A DNA stretch of 64,000 bases from Fictibacillus marinisediminis (GCF_023149135.1 NZ_JAIWJX010000002.1:3038001-3102000); one strand, 5' to 3'. Positions 46,095-55,123 are shown, counted from the first letter of the stretch. Numbers and translations are program-made. Notes: a model not told the origin generated them from the sequence alone.

Positions 46095-47138
46095 TCACAG
46101 CACTAAAAATTTTTGTCCCGGACCAATATAGGGAAGCAGCATCAGATCTTCTTCACGAACTTGGCCGAGCACGTTTACTCGTTCATCAGCCGGCAGATCG
46201 GTCTTCGTAATCTGAAGTTCCCCCGCATATCTCCCGTATTTTTCATTATCGATCGTGATACTTCCCAACGGACGGGGCAGCGGCGGATTCTGAGGCGCAG
46301 CTTTTTCACCATTGTTCATCGCATACGACCGGGATTCCACGGAACGGATCACATCCCGTGCGGCGTCCTGACGATTCGTATGAACACCCGATACAGCCTC
46401 TCCCTCCATCCAATCTACTCTCAACGTTAAAATGCCGTCCTTCCATGCTGACAGTCGCTCCAGCGTCTCGTCACTGGCTTCCACATCACCGATTAAAATG
46501 TGATCGGTCTGAAGGCTGTCCAGCTCGACAGCGGCGTGAAAAGGATTGGCTTTCCGGTGCTTTTCAAGAGTCGGAAGCCCTTCAAAAACAGGTCCTCTGA
46601 GGGTCTTGTCACCGGGTACAAAAGCCGCCGTTTGAAGTCCGAGCGATTTTAAAAAGATATTCTTCTCCCGCAAGAATGAGGAGGGGATGCCTGTGTTTTG
46701 GCGAGGATAAAAATTATGCCACGCTTCCACATTTTCAGTCAGCAATCCGTTATCTTTCCAGTTGTTCACCGTTCCTTCATCAAGGGTACTCGCGTTGATT
46801 CCTATTTTCATTTCCTGGGACAAGGTGATGATCTCTTTATCAGAAAAACCGTAATCAGCACGGATGCCATCAATGTTCCATTCACGCAGCAGACCGAGTG
46901 AGTCCATGCTGATGCCGATGTTCTTCAGCGATTGCGGACCTGCATCTGCCATGATGGCCATACCGGCCTTTCCTGCCGCTTTTCCGAGAAAAATCAGCCT
47001 CTCCCGCAAAAGAGAGGCGTCTTCCTCAGGAATATGAAGCGAGGTGAAGATTTTTCGAAAACCGAAGGAGCCGGCTTTTTGGATCCACTTTATGTTCTGG
47101 TCAGGATCTTTCCCGAGATAGACTGAAATTCCTAACAT
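46095..47138 (-). CDS. mupG: 6-phospho-N-acetylmuramidase MupG
   Basis: 347 residues from the ATG at 47138 (AGGGAG eight bases upstream). DUF871 architecture: TIM barrel in the first two thirds (LGISVYLGKDP, GIRADYGFSD, NASTLDEGTVNNW) and a small C-terminal domain (PLPRPLGSITIDNEKYGRYA). In Staphylococcus aureus MupG cleaves MurNAc-6P-GlcNAc inside the cell to MurNAc-6P and GlcNAc. Here it lies between murP and murQ, exactly the pathway order, which supports the name strongly. Confidence 0.9.
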   Translation of the reverse strand: MLGISVYLGKDPDQNIKWIQKAGSFGFRKIFTSLHIPEEDASLLRERLIFLGKAAGKAGMAIMADAGPQSLKNIGISMDSLGLLREWNIDGIRADYGFSDKEIITLSQEMKIGINASTLDEGTVNNWKDNGLLTENVEAWHNFYPRQNTGIPSSFLREKNIFLKSLGLQTAAFVPGDKTLRGPVFEGLPTLEKHRKANPFHAAVELDSLQTDHILIGDVEASDETLERLSAWKDGILTLRVDWMEGEAVSGVHTNRQDAARDVIRSVESRSYAMNNGEKAAPQNPPLPRPLGSITIDNEKYGRYAGELQITKTDLPADERVNVLGQVREEDLMLLPYIGPGQKFLVL

Positions 47139-47165
47139 GCCTGCCACTCCCTGCTTTTTATTGCA

Positions 47166-48533
47166 TTAGATATTCTTGGCCATTGACTCTTTGTAGCCAA
47201 ACAGCCATGTGAAGATAAATCCGAAAATATACGCTAGTAAAAGTCCGACGATATAAAGAACGATCTGGTTCGTGTTTTTAATCAAGAATGCCAATGGAAG
47301 TCCGGAAACGCCAATCGCCACTGTACCGATCTTAAAGAAGGCCTGGAATGCTCCTCCGACAGCAGCACCCAGACACGCTGTAAGGAACGGACGTCCGAGC
47401 GGGAGGGTTACACCAAAGATCAAAGGCTCTCCGATTCCAAGGATCCCAACAGGCAGTCCGCCTTTGATGACACGCTTCAGCTTGGCATTTTTCGTTTTGA
47501 AATAGATCGCAAAGGCTGCACCGACTTGGCCTGCTCCACCCATCGCCAGAATCGGTAACAATGGATCCACTTTAATCGAGTTCAATAATTCCATGTGTAC
47601 AGGAGTCAAACCTTGGTGCAGACCGGTAACAACAAGCGGAAGGAAGGTACCTGCAAGAACGATTCCGGCAAAAATCCCGCCAATATCAAGAAGGTTTAAT
47701 AATCCTTTCGTGATCAGATCAGAGATGAAGCCTCCCACAGGCTGAAGAACGAACAGTGTCGCGATTCCGGTAGCCAGCAAAGCTAAAGTAGGAGTTACAA
47801 TAATATCAACAGCAGCCGGCACGAAACGGCGTATTCTTTTTTCACTCCAGGCAATAAACGCAGCAGCAAGCATAACACCGATCAGACCGCCTCGGCCTGG
47901 CAAGAGCTTTTCACCAAACAACGTGATGTTGGCAAGCGCCGGGTTGATGAGCATGATTCCGGCCGCGCCCCCAAGTGCCGGTGTTCCGCCAAACTCTTTT
48001 GCAGTGTTGATCCCGACAAAGATCGCAAGGTAACCAAAAAGCCCCCAGCCGATCATATCGAGCATCTGCATCAATGGTACATCTTTTGGAACTCCGCTTC
48101 GTACCAGGACGTTCGTAATACCGGCAATCAATCCGGAACCGACAATCGCCGGGATTAACGGAATAAAGATGCTGGCGATTTTACGAAGAAACAGCTTAAA
48201 CGGTGTAGCGTTCTTTCGGTTGATTTCATCTTTCGTAGTCTTGGCGAGATCATCTTCTCCATCTTCATCCAGAGCCGAAACTTGAAGTCTCGTATTTCTG
48301 GACATCTCATCGGCTACCCGGTTGACTGTTCCAGGTCCGACAATGATTTGCAGGGTTTCATCCCCTACGACTCCCATGACCCCGTCAATGTCTTTGATGC
48401 CTGCTCTGTCCACTTTGGATTCATCCTTCGGCGTTACGCGAAGCCGTGTCATACAGTACGTTAAGCTTTGAATGTTTTCGGCGCCGCCCAGTTTTTCAAT
48501 AATCTGCTGCGCCATTAATTGTTCCTTTTTCAT
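47166..48533 (-). CDS. murP: PTS N-acetylmuramic acid transporter EIIBC
   Basis: 455 residues: EIIB first (residues 1-85, phosphocysteine in SLTYCMTRLRVT) then EIIC with about 10 helices (GHQGLTPVHM-type motif LHQGLTPVHMELL and GIGEPLIFGVTLPLGRPF). Domain order and motifs fit the sucrose/MurNAc class, and murQ and mupG beside it point to MurNAc or MurNAc-GlcNAc as substrate. Needs a separate EIIA. RBS AAAGGGGG. Separated from nagR by a 184-base repeat element. Confidence 0.9.
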   Translation of the reverse strand: MKKEQLMAQQIIEKLGGAENIQSLTYCMTRLRVTPKDESKVDRAGIKDIDGVMGVVGDETLQIIVGPGTVNRVADEMSRNTRLQVSALDEDGEDDLAKTTKDEINRKNATPFKLFLRKIASIFIPLIPAIVGSGLIAGITNVLVRSGVPKDVPLMQMLDMIGWGLFGYLAIFVGINTAKEFGGTPALGGAAGIMLINPALANITLFGEKLLPGRGGLIGVMLAAAFIAWSEKRIRRFVPAAVDIIVTPTLALLATGIATLFVLQPVGGFISDLITKGLLNLLDIGGIFAGIVLAGTFLPLVVTGLHQGLTPVHMELLNSIKVDPLLPILAMGGAGQVGAAFAIYFKTKNAKLKRVIKGGLPVGILGIGEPLIFGVTLPLGRPFLTACLGAAVGGAFQAFFKIGTVAIGVSGLPLAFLIKNTNQIVLYIVGLLLAYIFGFIFTWLFGYKESMAKNI

Positions 48534-48552
48534 GATCTTATCCCCCTTTTAA

Positions 48553-48736
48553 GAAAAGCGTAAGCGTCCCGTTAAGGTCCAACAAGCGCTGGAACCCTTA
48601 CTCAGCAACACGCTTTTTGTGTTGAGGAGTAAGAGTGAAGCGACCAAGACGAATTGTATTTTTTCAATTCGTCCCTCGAGGGCCTATGCTGAAAACAAGA
48701 AACACGTTTTCAGCCTTGGACGCTGGAGCTAGACAT
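48553..48736. repeat. Multi-hairpin intergenic repeat element inside the nag-mur cluster
   Basis: Outer arms AGCGTCC (about 48563) and GGACGCT (about 48718) enclose four hairpins: AAGGTCCA...TGGAACCCTT (about 48574-48600), CTTACTC-GCAACAC ... GTGTTG-GAGTAAG (about 48597-48633), GACGAATTG/CAATTCGTC (about 48647-48672) and GCTGAAAAC/GTTTTCAGC (about 48688-48714). The closing GCTGGAGCTAGACAT end recalls short interspersed repeats common in Bacillaceae genomes. No ORF of note. Confidence 0.8.
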
Positions 48737-48756
48737 CATTTCTATGCGAGTTCAAA

Positions 48757-48774
48757 TGTAAAAAAGCGCTTACA
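48757..48774. promoter_or_regulatory. Possible CcpA (cre) site downstream of nagR
   Basis: TGTAAAAAAGCGCTTACA; on the minus strand TGTAAGCGCTTTTTTACA fits the cre consensus WTGNAANCGNWNNCW with one mismatch. It abuts the nagR stop codon, upstream of murP, so it could impose glucose repression on murP-mupG-murQ-nagP. Confidence 0.45.
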
Positions 48775-49500
48775 TCATCCCCGCTGCATATCGATGATGA
48801 ATTTATAGCGGTCCCCTCGGTAAATTGACTGCACGAGCTCCAACGGACGCCCGTCTGTCAGGCAGGTGTATCTTCGAATAAATAAAACCGGCGATCCTTT
48901 TGCAATTCCAAGAATCTCGCTTTCAGCTTCGCGGGCGACAGAGGCTTCGAGCTCCTGTGTTGCATAATCAATGCTGAGTCCAAGCTCCTCCTCTACGTAT
49001 TGATAGAGTGAACCTTGTACGATCTTTTCGTTCAGTCCCTTGACCAAGTCAGCCGACAGAAACGTGGTTTCAAGCGCCATCGGTATTTGATCCGCGAGCC
49101 TGACCCGCTGGATCTCATACACCGCAGCCCCCGCTTGAATTCCTAAACCTGTGGCCGTTTTCCCATGGGCTTCACTCAGTTTAAAATCCAATAGTTTGAT
49201 AGATGGCGAGAGCCCTCTGGCCTTCATGTCTTCTGTGAAGCTCGTCAGGCCGACCAGCTTTTGCTCAATCTTTTTGTTGGCGACAAAGGTTCCCTTGCCT
49301 TTTCGGCGGGTCAGGTAACCATCATTGACGAGGTTGGTGATCGCCTGTCTGACAGTCATCCGGCTGATTCCGTAAGTTTCAGCGTATTCCCGCTCGGAAG
49401 GAATCATCTCCCCTTCTTGAAGTTCTCCTTTTTCAATCCGTCCTTTGATCGCTTCTTCAATTTGATAATAGATCGGCAGTGGTGAGTATTTATCAATCAT
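48775..49500 (-). CDS. nagR: GntR/HutC-family amino-sugar repressor NagR
   Basis: 241 residues. N-terminal GntR winged helix (PLPIYYQIEEAIKGRIEKGE; PSEREYAETYGISRMTVRQA) and C-terminal UTRA ligand domain (about 90-238). NagR (YvoA) of B. subtilis binds GlcN-6P or GlcNAc-6P and releases dre operators. It follows nagA-nagB directly (7-base gap), as in B. subtilis, and dre-type operators lie at 51487 and 55021. Confidence 0.93.
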   Translation of the reverse strand: MIDKYSPLPIYYQIEEAIKGRIEKGELQEGEMIPSEREYAETYGISRMTVRQAITNLVNDGYLTRRKGKGTFVANKKIEQKLVGLTSFTEDMKARGLSPSIKLLDFKLSEAHGKTATGLGIQAGAAVYEIQRVRLADQIPMALETTFLSADLVKGLNEKIVQGSLYQYVEEELGLSIDYATQELEASVAREAESEILGIAKGSPVLFIRRYTCLTDGRPLELVQSIYRGDRYKFIIDMQRG

Positions 49501-49507
49501 TTCTGTA

Positions 49508-50248
49508 TCACTTCCCTAACGAGTTCACCAGTTTTAATGCCTGTGAATCTGCAATAATGGTTACATTTCCATGCATGTTCAAGGCCGATGCCGGTACGGT
49601 TTCTGTAATTTCTCCGCGCAACAGATGGAACAGCGCGTCCTGTTTCTTTTCTCCCGAGGCGAGAAGAAGGATTTCCTTGCTTTGCAAAATGATGGAGATG
49701 CCCATCGTGAGTGCTCGTGTCGGCTGTTTGGAGAGATCTGTAAAATACTCCGCGTTTGCCTCAAGCGTCGATGGAGTTAAGTCCACCACATGTGTTTTTG
49801 ATGAAAAAGACGTTCCCGGTTCATTAAACCCGATATGCCCGTTCTGCCCGATACCGAGCAGCTGCAGGTCGACGCCTCCGATGCTCTCAATCAGTGAGTC
49901 ATAGCGCAAGCATTCTTGAAGGAGTTCCTCAGCCGATCCGTTTGGAATGTTCGTTTGATCGAGCGGAATGCTCACCCGGTTAAAAAGGTGCTCGCACATG
50001 TAGGAATGATAGCTTTCCGGATCGCTTGACGTCAGTCCCACATATTCATCGAGATTGTACGTGTGCACATGGTCAAACCGCGTTCCGTTCTCCTCATGAT
50101 CCCTAACGAGCTCCTTGTACGTGCCAAGCGGTGTGCTGCCTGTCGCAAGTCCCAGTGTGACACGTTCCTTGCTCTTGACTTTTTCCAAAATAATTTGGGC
50201 ACTAACCCTGCTCATTTCCTCGTAATCCGCAACTTCAATGATTTTCAT
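49508..50248 (-). CDS. nagB: Glucosamine-6-phosphate deaminase
   Basis: 246 residues from the ATG at 50248, served by GGAGGAC; a longer frame exists but overlaps nagA heavily. Signatures: GLATGSTPLGTYKELV (near residue 33), the catalytic base in NLDEYVGL (near 63) and GIGQNGHIGFNEPG (near 132). Converts GlcN-6P to fructose-6P and ammonia. Start lies one base after the nagA stop. Confidence 0.96.
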   Translation of the reverse strand: MKIIEVADYEEMSRVSAQIILEKVKSKERVTLGLATGSTPLGTYKELVRDHEENGTRFDHVHTYNLDEYVGLTSSDPESYHSYMCEHLFNRVSIPLDQTNIPNGSAEELLQECLRYDSLIESIGGVDLQLLGIGQNGHIGFNEPGTSFSSKTHVVDLTPSTLEANAEYFTDLSKQPTRALTMGISIILQSKEILLLASGEKKQDALFHLLRGEITETVPASALNMHGNVTIIADSQALKLVNSLGK

Positions 50249-50249
50249 G

Positions 50250-51434
50250 TTATACGTCCTCCCTCCGCTGATAAGAAAGTTTTCCACGGCAGAAAGTGAA
50301 GATAACGTCTTTTTCCTCGTTAAGCACGACAACATCGGCATCCTTGCCTGCTTTCAAACTTCCCTTGCGTTCATAAACTCCAAGCTCTTTCGCCTGGTTA
50401 ATGGCGGTCATCTGAATGATGTCCTCCGTGGAACACCCGGTAAACTCCCTCATGTTTCGGGCTGCGTCCTTCATCTTTAAGATACTGCCGGCAAGCGTAC
50501 CGTCTGCCAGCGTCGCTTCGTTTCCATCGACCGTTACGTCCTGCCCGCCAAGTGTATATGAACCATTGCCCATACACTTTGCCCGCATGGAATCGGTAAT
50601 GAGTACGACCCGCTCGCTGCCTTTGTTGCGGTAGGCGAACTTCACCATCTCAGGCCGGGAATGAATGCCGTCGACGATGATTTCTGTTGTGATCTCATCA
50701 TGCAGCAGAATCGCTCCTGCCACTCCGGGCTCCCGGTGGTGAAGGCCTCTCATTCCGTTATACAGATGAGTCGCATGCGTAACACCTGAATCAATGCTCT
50801 TCACAACCTCCTCATACACCGCATCAGAATGGCCGATTGATGCGACAACTCCAGTTTCTTTTAAATAGGAAGAAAGCTCATATCCACCCGGTTCTTCAGG
50901 TGCCAAGGTTACGAGTTTAATTGCATTGCCGGAAAGCTCCTGCCATTTCTTAAAGAGCTTGACGTCCGGGTTTTTAATATGGTCCAAAGGCTGGGCTCCT
51001 GCCCGCTTCGGGGAAATAAACGGCCCTTCTAAATGAAGGCCGATCACCTCCGCCTCCCCTGGAGGATTGCCTTCTCCCATATACTCCCTGACATTTTGCA
51101 GTGCGCTTTCAATTTCTTCTTCGCCTTGCGTCATCGTTGTTGCAAGAAAGCCCGTCGTTCCTTCTTGAGGAAGGGTCACTGCCATCGTTTTTAATGCTTC
51201 CTCTGTCCCATCCATCACATCTGCGCCGGCAGCACCATGAATGTGCAGATCAATCATGCCGGGAACAACAGATGACGTGGCCGGCAGCTCTAGAACATCA
51301 TAATCTTCACGATTTAACGCATCAGCTCCTTTACCCACCTCTGCTATTTGCTGGTCTTTAATGATGAGGTACCCCTTTTTCAGCTCGCCACTCTCTGTAT
51401 AAATGGTCCCTCCGGTTATCAGTAATGGTTTCAT
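50250..51434 (-). CDS. nagA: N-acetylglucosamine-6-phosphate deacetylase
   Basis: About 394 residues from ATG 51434, with GGTGAG upstream. Amidohydrolase motifs: PGMIDLHIHGAAGADVMD (near residue 55), HLEGPFISPKRAGAQ with the metal Glu (near 125), GHSDA, THLYNGMRGLHHREPG and the catalytic Asp in LITDSMRA (near 275). Removes acetate from GlcNAc-6P. Preceded by a dre operator at 51487-51502 that gives this part of the cluster its own control point. Confidence 0.95.
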   Translation of the reverse strand: MKPLLITGGTIYTESGELKKGYLIIKDQQIAEVGKGADALNREDYDVLELPATSSVVPGMIDLHIHGAAGADVMDGTEEALKTMAVTLPQEGTTGFLATTMTQGEEEIESALQNVREYMGEGNPPGEAEVIGLHLEGPFISPKRAGAQPLDHIKNPDVKLFKKWQELSGNAIKLVTLAPEEPGGYELSSYLKETGVVASIGHSDAVYEEVVKSIDSGVTHATHLYNGMRGLHHREPGVAGAILLHDEITTEIIVDGIHSRPEMVKFAYRNKGSERVVLITDSMRAKCMGNGSYTLGGQDVTVDGNEATLADGTLAGSILKMKDAARNMREFTGCSTEDIIQMTAINQAKELGVYERKGSLKAGKDADVVVLNEEKDVIFTFCRGKLSYQRREDV

Positions 51435-51486
51435 CTCCACTCACCATCCTTATTATCTCTATGCACAGGGTACCACGCTTATGACT

Positions 51487-51502
51487 AGTTGTCTATACCA
51501 GT
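51487..51502. promoter_or_regulatory. NagR operator (dre) upstream of nagA
   Basis: AGTTGTCTATACCAGT; on the minus strand ACTGGTATAGACAACT, one base from the B. subtilis NagR site ATTGGTATAGACAACT as I recall it. Its TATAGA could overlap the -10 of a nagA promoter. Confidence 0.85.
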
Positions 51503-51541
51503 CGAACTATTTTGTTAATTCTGAATATAGGTCTTATCTCC

Positions 51542-52801
51542 TTATTTATAGAGAAGGTAGTGCTTTCTGACCTTTTTGAACTGTTCAAGCTCAGGCATCC
51601 ACTTCTTTTTGATTTCTTGTAAAGACGTTCCTTTTTCGATTTCTTCCCGTACCCAGCCGTTTCCGATCAGGTTATCAAAATACGAAATTCCCTGGCTGTT
51701 CTCTGCTCTGAACTGAAAATCGTTGGGATACAGATCATGTATCGTTTTCACAACCGCAAGCCCTGTATCCACCGAATTATAGGAATTGTAATCTGTGATA
51801 TGCAGTTGAACACCGTTCGACAGCACATTTGCAAATTTTGAGAACGTTGGGGTGAAGGAATTGGAACGGAACATCACTCCCGGTAGCTTCAGTTCGTTCA
51901 ATTTTTGTGCGAGCACATCTCCGTCAATGAACGGTGCTCCGATCGTTTCGAATGGCCTCGTCGTTCCTCTTCCTTCCGACACATTTGTTCCTTCAATCAA
52001 TCCTGCTCCCGGATAAACGAATGCGGTGTCCACGGTTGGCATGTTAGGCGAAGGCATCACCCACTGAAGCGGAGTTTCGTAATACGTCTTCCAGCGGTGC
52101 CAGCCTTTCATCTTAACGACCTTGAGATCCGCATTGATATTGAACTCCTTGTTAAAAAGCATCGCGAGTTCACCGACCGTCATCCCGTGGCGGAGCGGGA
52201 TCGGATATAATCCAACGAACGTTGCATACTTCGGCTCAAGCACCGGCCCTTCCACTGCTTCCCCGCCTAGCGGATTCGGACGGTCAAGCACGACAAACTC
52301 GATGTTGTTTTCCTTCGCCGCTTCCATCGCGTACGCCATCGTATAGATGTACGTGTAAAAACGGGTACCCACATCCTGAATGTCAAAGACGAGAACATCA
52401 ATGTCCTTCAGCATCTCCGGGGTTGGTTTTTTCGTTTTCCCGTAAAGACTGTAAACCGGAAGCTGTGTTTTCTTATCAATGTAAAAATCAACATAAGAGC
52501 CGGCCTGCTCGCTTCCCCGAACCCCATGTTCCGGACCGTATAAGGCTTTCAGTTCAAAGTTCGGGTTGTTGTGCATCGCGTCGACGATACTGTTCAGCTT
52601 TCCGTCAACTCCTGTCGGGTTCGTGATGAGCCCGACACGCTTCCCTTTTAAAAGGTCTTGTTGGTCGTGAAGCAGCACTTCTGCACCCGTTTTAAAATTT
52701 TGCGGTGAATTTTTATGATGATTGTCATCCTCTGCCATCGCTGACGACAGCAAGGTGATCACCAAAACAAATAACATCCCTGCACTCAACCACTTTTTCA
52801 T
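51542..52801 (-). CDS. namZ: Exo-beta-N-acetylmuramidase NamZ (DUF1343)
   Basis: 419 residues. Sec signal peptide (KKWLSAGMLFVLVITLLSSAMA), then the DUF1343 fold: GLITNPTGVD, YGPEHGVRGSEQAGSYVD (near residue 95), DVLVFDIQDVGTRFYTY (near 140), LDRPNPLGG and EGRGTTRPFE. B. subtilis NamZ (YbbC) releases MurNAc from the non-reducing end of wall glycans outside the cell. Follows nagZ by 13 bases, giving the GlcNAc and MurNAc exo-enzymes together. RBS AAGGGGTGAAATAAG. Confidence 0.92.
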   Translation of the reverse strand: MKKWLSAGMLFVLVITLLSSAMAEDDNHHKNSPQNFKTGAEVLLHDQQDLLKGKRVGLITNPTGVDGKLNSIVDAMHNNPNFELKALYGPEHGVRGSEQAGSYVDFYIDKKTQLPVYSLYGKTKKPTPEMLKDIDVLVFDIQDVGTRFYTYIYTMAYAMEAAKENNIEFVVLDRPNPLGGEAVEGPVLEPKYATFVGLYPIPLRHGMTVGELAMLFNKEFNINADLKVVKMKGWHRWKTYYETPLQWVMPSPNMPTVDTAFVYPGAGLIEGTNVSEGRGTTRPFETIGAPFIDGDVLAQKLNELKLPGVMFRSNSFTPTFSKFANVLSNGVQLHITDYNSYNSVDTGLAVVKTIHDLYPNDFQFRAENSQGISYFDNLIGNGWVREEIEKGTSLQEIKKKWMPELEQFKKVRKHYLLYK

Positions 52802-52814
52802 CTTATTTCACCCC

Positions 52815-54899
52815 TTAATAAGATAGTCCGTGCCCGTATGGATACAATGTTTCTTTGTTGCTGTTATAGATGGTTACTGGCAGCTTTCCCGACGGATTGT
52901 TCTTGCCGAAAATCGTATCCGCCACTGCTGCAAAGCTTGCTGTTCGGAAGCTGTATTGTGCGAGATACGCATCTACATCAGGAAACGACATAATGTCATA
53001 TGGATTTCGGATACCGACCGCAATGACTGGTTTGTCACTTTCCCTGTTCACTTGATTCACCATTTTCATTTGGGCACTGTCAGGAGCTCGTCCTGCTACA
53101 GAAGATGTGTACGTTCCAACGATGACCGCTTTTGCTGATTTTACCGTTTGAAGCTGATCAGCCGTTAATGGGCCTGCAGCTTTAATCATGACACTGTTTG
53201 GATAAAGTCGTTTCACTTGAGCAGCCAAATCTTCTACATACGTGTTGCCGATCACGACCACTGGAGCACCCGCATCCGTACTCAATGGAAGAGTATTTTG
53301 GTTTTTAATGAGTGTAATCGACTTTTCTGCTGTTTCCTTTTCGATCTGTTTATGTGCAGGGGAACCGACGACTTGTTGGGCATTTTCAATGAGCTTGTTT
53401 ACATCTGCAGGTTTTTCAGCTTTAAAGATGCTGCGTTTCACTTTCAATGTAAGAAGCCGTTCAACAGACTGGTTCAAGCGTTCCTGTGTAATTTCACCTT
53501 TATGGACCGCATCATATAAACCATTCGCTACGGCCTCAAGACCAACAGGCATGAGTACTATATCTGTTCCGGCGTTTACCGCTCGGATGGCTGAGTCTAC
53601 AGGTCCGAAGTTGTCAGAGATCGCCTGCATGTTCATCGCGTCGGTTGTAATGACACCTTTATAGCCCATGTCCTCTCTCATCAGTTCTGTCAGCACTTTA
53701 TGGGAAAGTGTGGCTGGGATGGCAATCGTGCTGCCGTCTTTCTTGGAAATAGCAGTGGATGGATCGACTTTTGGGAACGTCACATGAGCAGTCATGATTG
53801 CGTCCACCCCAGCATCCATCGCTTTTTGGAAAGGAAACAGCTCTACTTTTTTCAAGCGCTCCAAGTCATAGGGTACTTCCGGAAGGCCGATATGGGAATC
53901 AACTGCTGTGTCCCCATGGCCCGGGAAATGTTTTGCTGCACCCGCGGTGTTTGTGGACTGCAAACCTTTGATGTAAGCAGTTCCTAAATCTGTAACAAGC
54001 TGAGGATCTTCTCCAAAGGAACGAGTTCCAATTACAGGGTTGTCCTGATTGTTGTTTACATCAAGCGAAGGTGAAAGATTAAAGTTGATCCCAAGCGCGT
54101 TTAGTTCTTCACCAATCGCTTTCCCTACCTTTTCAGCTAACTCAGGAGATCTTGTTGCACCAAGTGCCATGTTTCCAGGAAAATCTGTTCCGCTTTGAAG
54201 GCGGGTAACAATACCACCCTCTTGGTCAATCGAAATAAGCAATCCGTTCTTTTCAGAAGCTTCCTGATAATCGGCCACAAGTTTGGTTGTCTGTTCTGTC
54301 GTTACAACATTTTCACGGAACAAGATGATGCCGCCTAGATGATATTTCTTCACGAGTGCTTTAATCTCTGGTGTGACCTCTGTTACGTTCTTGCCATTAA
54401 ACGTTCGGAAGTCTGGCATCAGCATCTGACCGACTTTTTCTTCCATACTCATCTGTTTGATGGCTGCCGGAATCACATTGTACTTTTTCCCTTTTTGCTT
54501 TTGGATTACAGCTGTCTTTGTTCCTTTATGGTCTTTCACGGAGATTTGTGTATGGTCGATCTTTCGTCCATCCGTCACAAAAATGCGAGTGTCGCCGCTG
54601 TGGCCTTTAAGGGTTACAAGGCCTCTTGGGTCTACAGTGGCAACCCGCGGATTTGCCGACCACCATCTCAAAGCTTCCGTCTCCATGAAATGGCCGTCCA
54701 CTTTATACACATGAAGAGCATGAAGTTGGATTTGATCACCATTAACCTCCTTTAACGCCTGTGGAATGTTGCTGGAGATGATCAAGTCTTTTTGATCAGG
54801 ATGGCTTTCTGCAGCTGCCTGCTTTGGAACCGTTCCAAGGAACGAAGCAACGACGAGCATACAGGCCATCGCATATAAAAACGCTAGTCTTTTCTTCAT
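52815..54899 (-). CDS. nagZ: Exo-beta-N-acetylglucosaminidase NagZ (GH3) with Ig-like domain
   Basis: 694 residues. Signal peptide (KKRLAFLYAMACMLVVASFL). Residues about 50-120 look like a bacterial Ig-like (Big_2) module: LRWWSANPRVATVDPRGLVT. Then GH3: KHFPGHGDTAVDSHIGLP holds the Asp/His dyad of NagZ, and VITTDAMNM the Asp nucleophile. The C-terminal domain (about 500-694) resembles the second domain of B. subtilis NagZ. Secreted; removes GlcNAc from muropeptide and glycan ends. First gene of the cluster, with a dre site about 120 bases upstream. Confidence 0.92.
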   Translation of the reverse strand: MKKRLAFLYAMACMLVVASFLGTVPKQAAAESHPDQKDLIISSNIPQALKEVNGDQIQLHALHVYKVDGHFMETEALRWWSANPRVATVDPRGLVTLKGHSGDTRIFVTDGRKIDHTQISVKDHKGTKTAVIQKQKGKKYNVIPAAIKQMSMEEKVGQMLMPDFRTFNGKNVTEVTPEIKALVKKYHLGGIILFRENVVTTEQTTKLVADYQEASEKNGLLISIDQEGGIVTRLQSGTDFPGNMALGATRSPELAEKVGKAIGEELNALGINFNLSPSLDVNNNQDNPVIGTRSFGEDPQLVTDLGTAYIKGLQSTNTAGAAKHFPGHGDTAVDSHIGLPEVPYDLERLKKVELFPFQKAMDAGVDAIMTAHVTFPKVDPSTAISKKDGSTIAIPATLSHKVLTELMREDMGYKGVITTDAMNMQAISDNFGPVDSAIRAVNAGTDIVLMPVGLEAVANGLYDAVHKGEITQERLNQSVERLLTLKVKRSIFKAEKPADVNKLIENAQQVVGSPAHKQIEKETAEKSITLIKNQNTLPLSTDAGAPVVVIGNTYVEDLAAQVKRLYPNSVMIKAAGPLTADQLQTVKSAKAVIVGTYTSSVAGRAPDSAQMKMVNQVNRESDKPVIAVGIRNPYDIMSFPDVDAYLAQYSFRTASFAAVADTIFGKNNPSGKLPVTIYNSNKETLYPYGHGLSY

Positions 54900-55020
54900 T
54901 GCATGTTATCCTCCTTTAGTTTTATGAACGATACTTCTTTCTGGAGGAATTTGTCGTTTCCTTTCGACTCAGGCGAAAACAAAGCAATAGGCCCAGGAAG
55001 GTTTTCTGCCATATAGTTCT

Positions 55021-55036
55021 AGTTGTCTATACCAGT
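55021..55036. promoter_or_regulatory. NagR operator (dre) upstream of nagZ
   Basis: AGTTGTCTATACCAGT, identical over 16 bases to the copy before nagA. It would bring the secreted exo-enzymes under the same GlcN-6P/GlcNAc-6P control. Confidence 0.85.
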
Positions 55037-55080
55037 TAACTTTATTCACAAAAGAGTGGTAATAAATCCTTATAAAGGAA

Positions 55081-55110
55081 AAAAGCTGTGGAAGGAGCTC
55101 CACAGCTTTT
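55081..55110 (-). terminator. Terminator of the CotF-type gene pair
   Basis: AAAAGCTGTGGA / TCCACAGCTTTT stem with T-run on the minus strand, 14 bases after the 55124 stop. Confidence 0.85.
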
Positions 55111-55123
55111 AATAACTTTGTCT

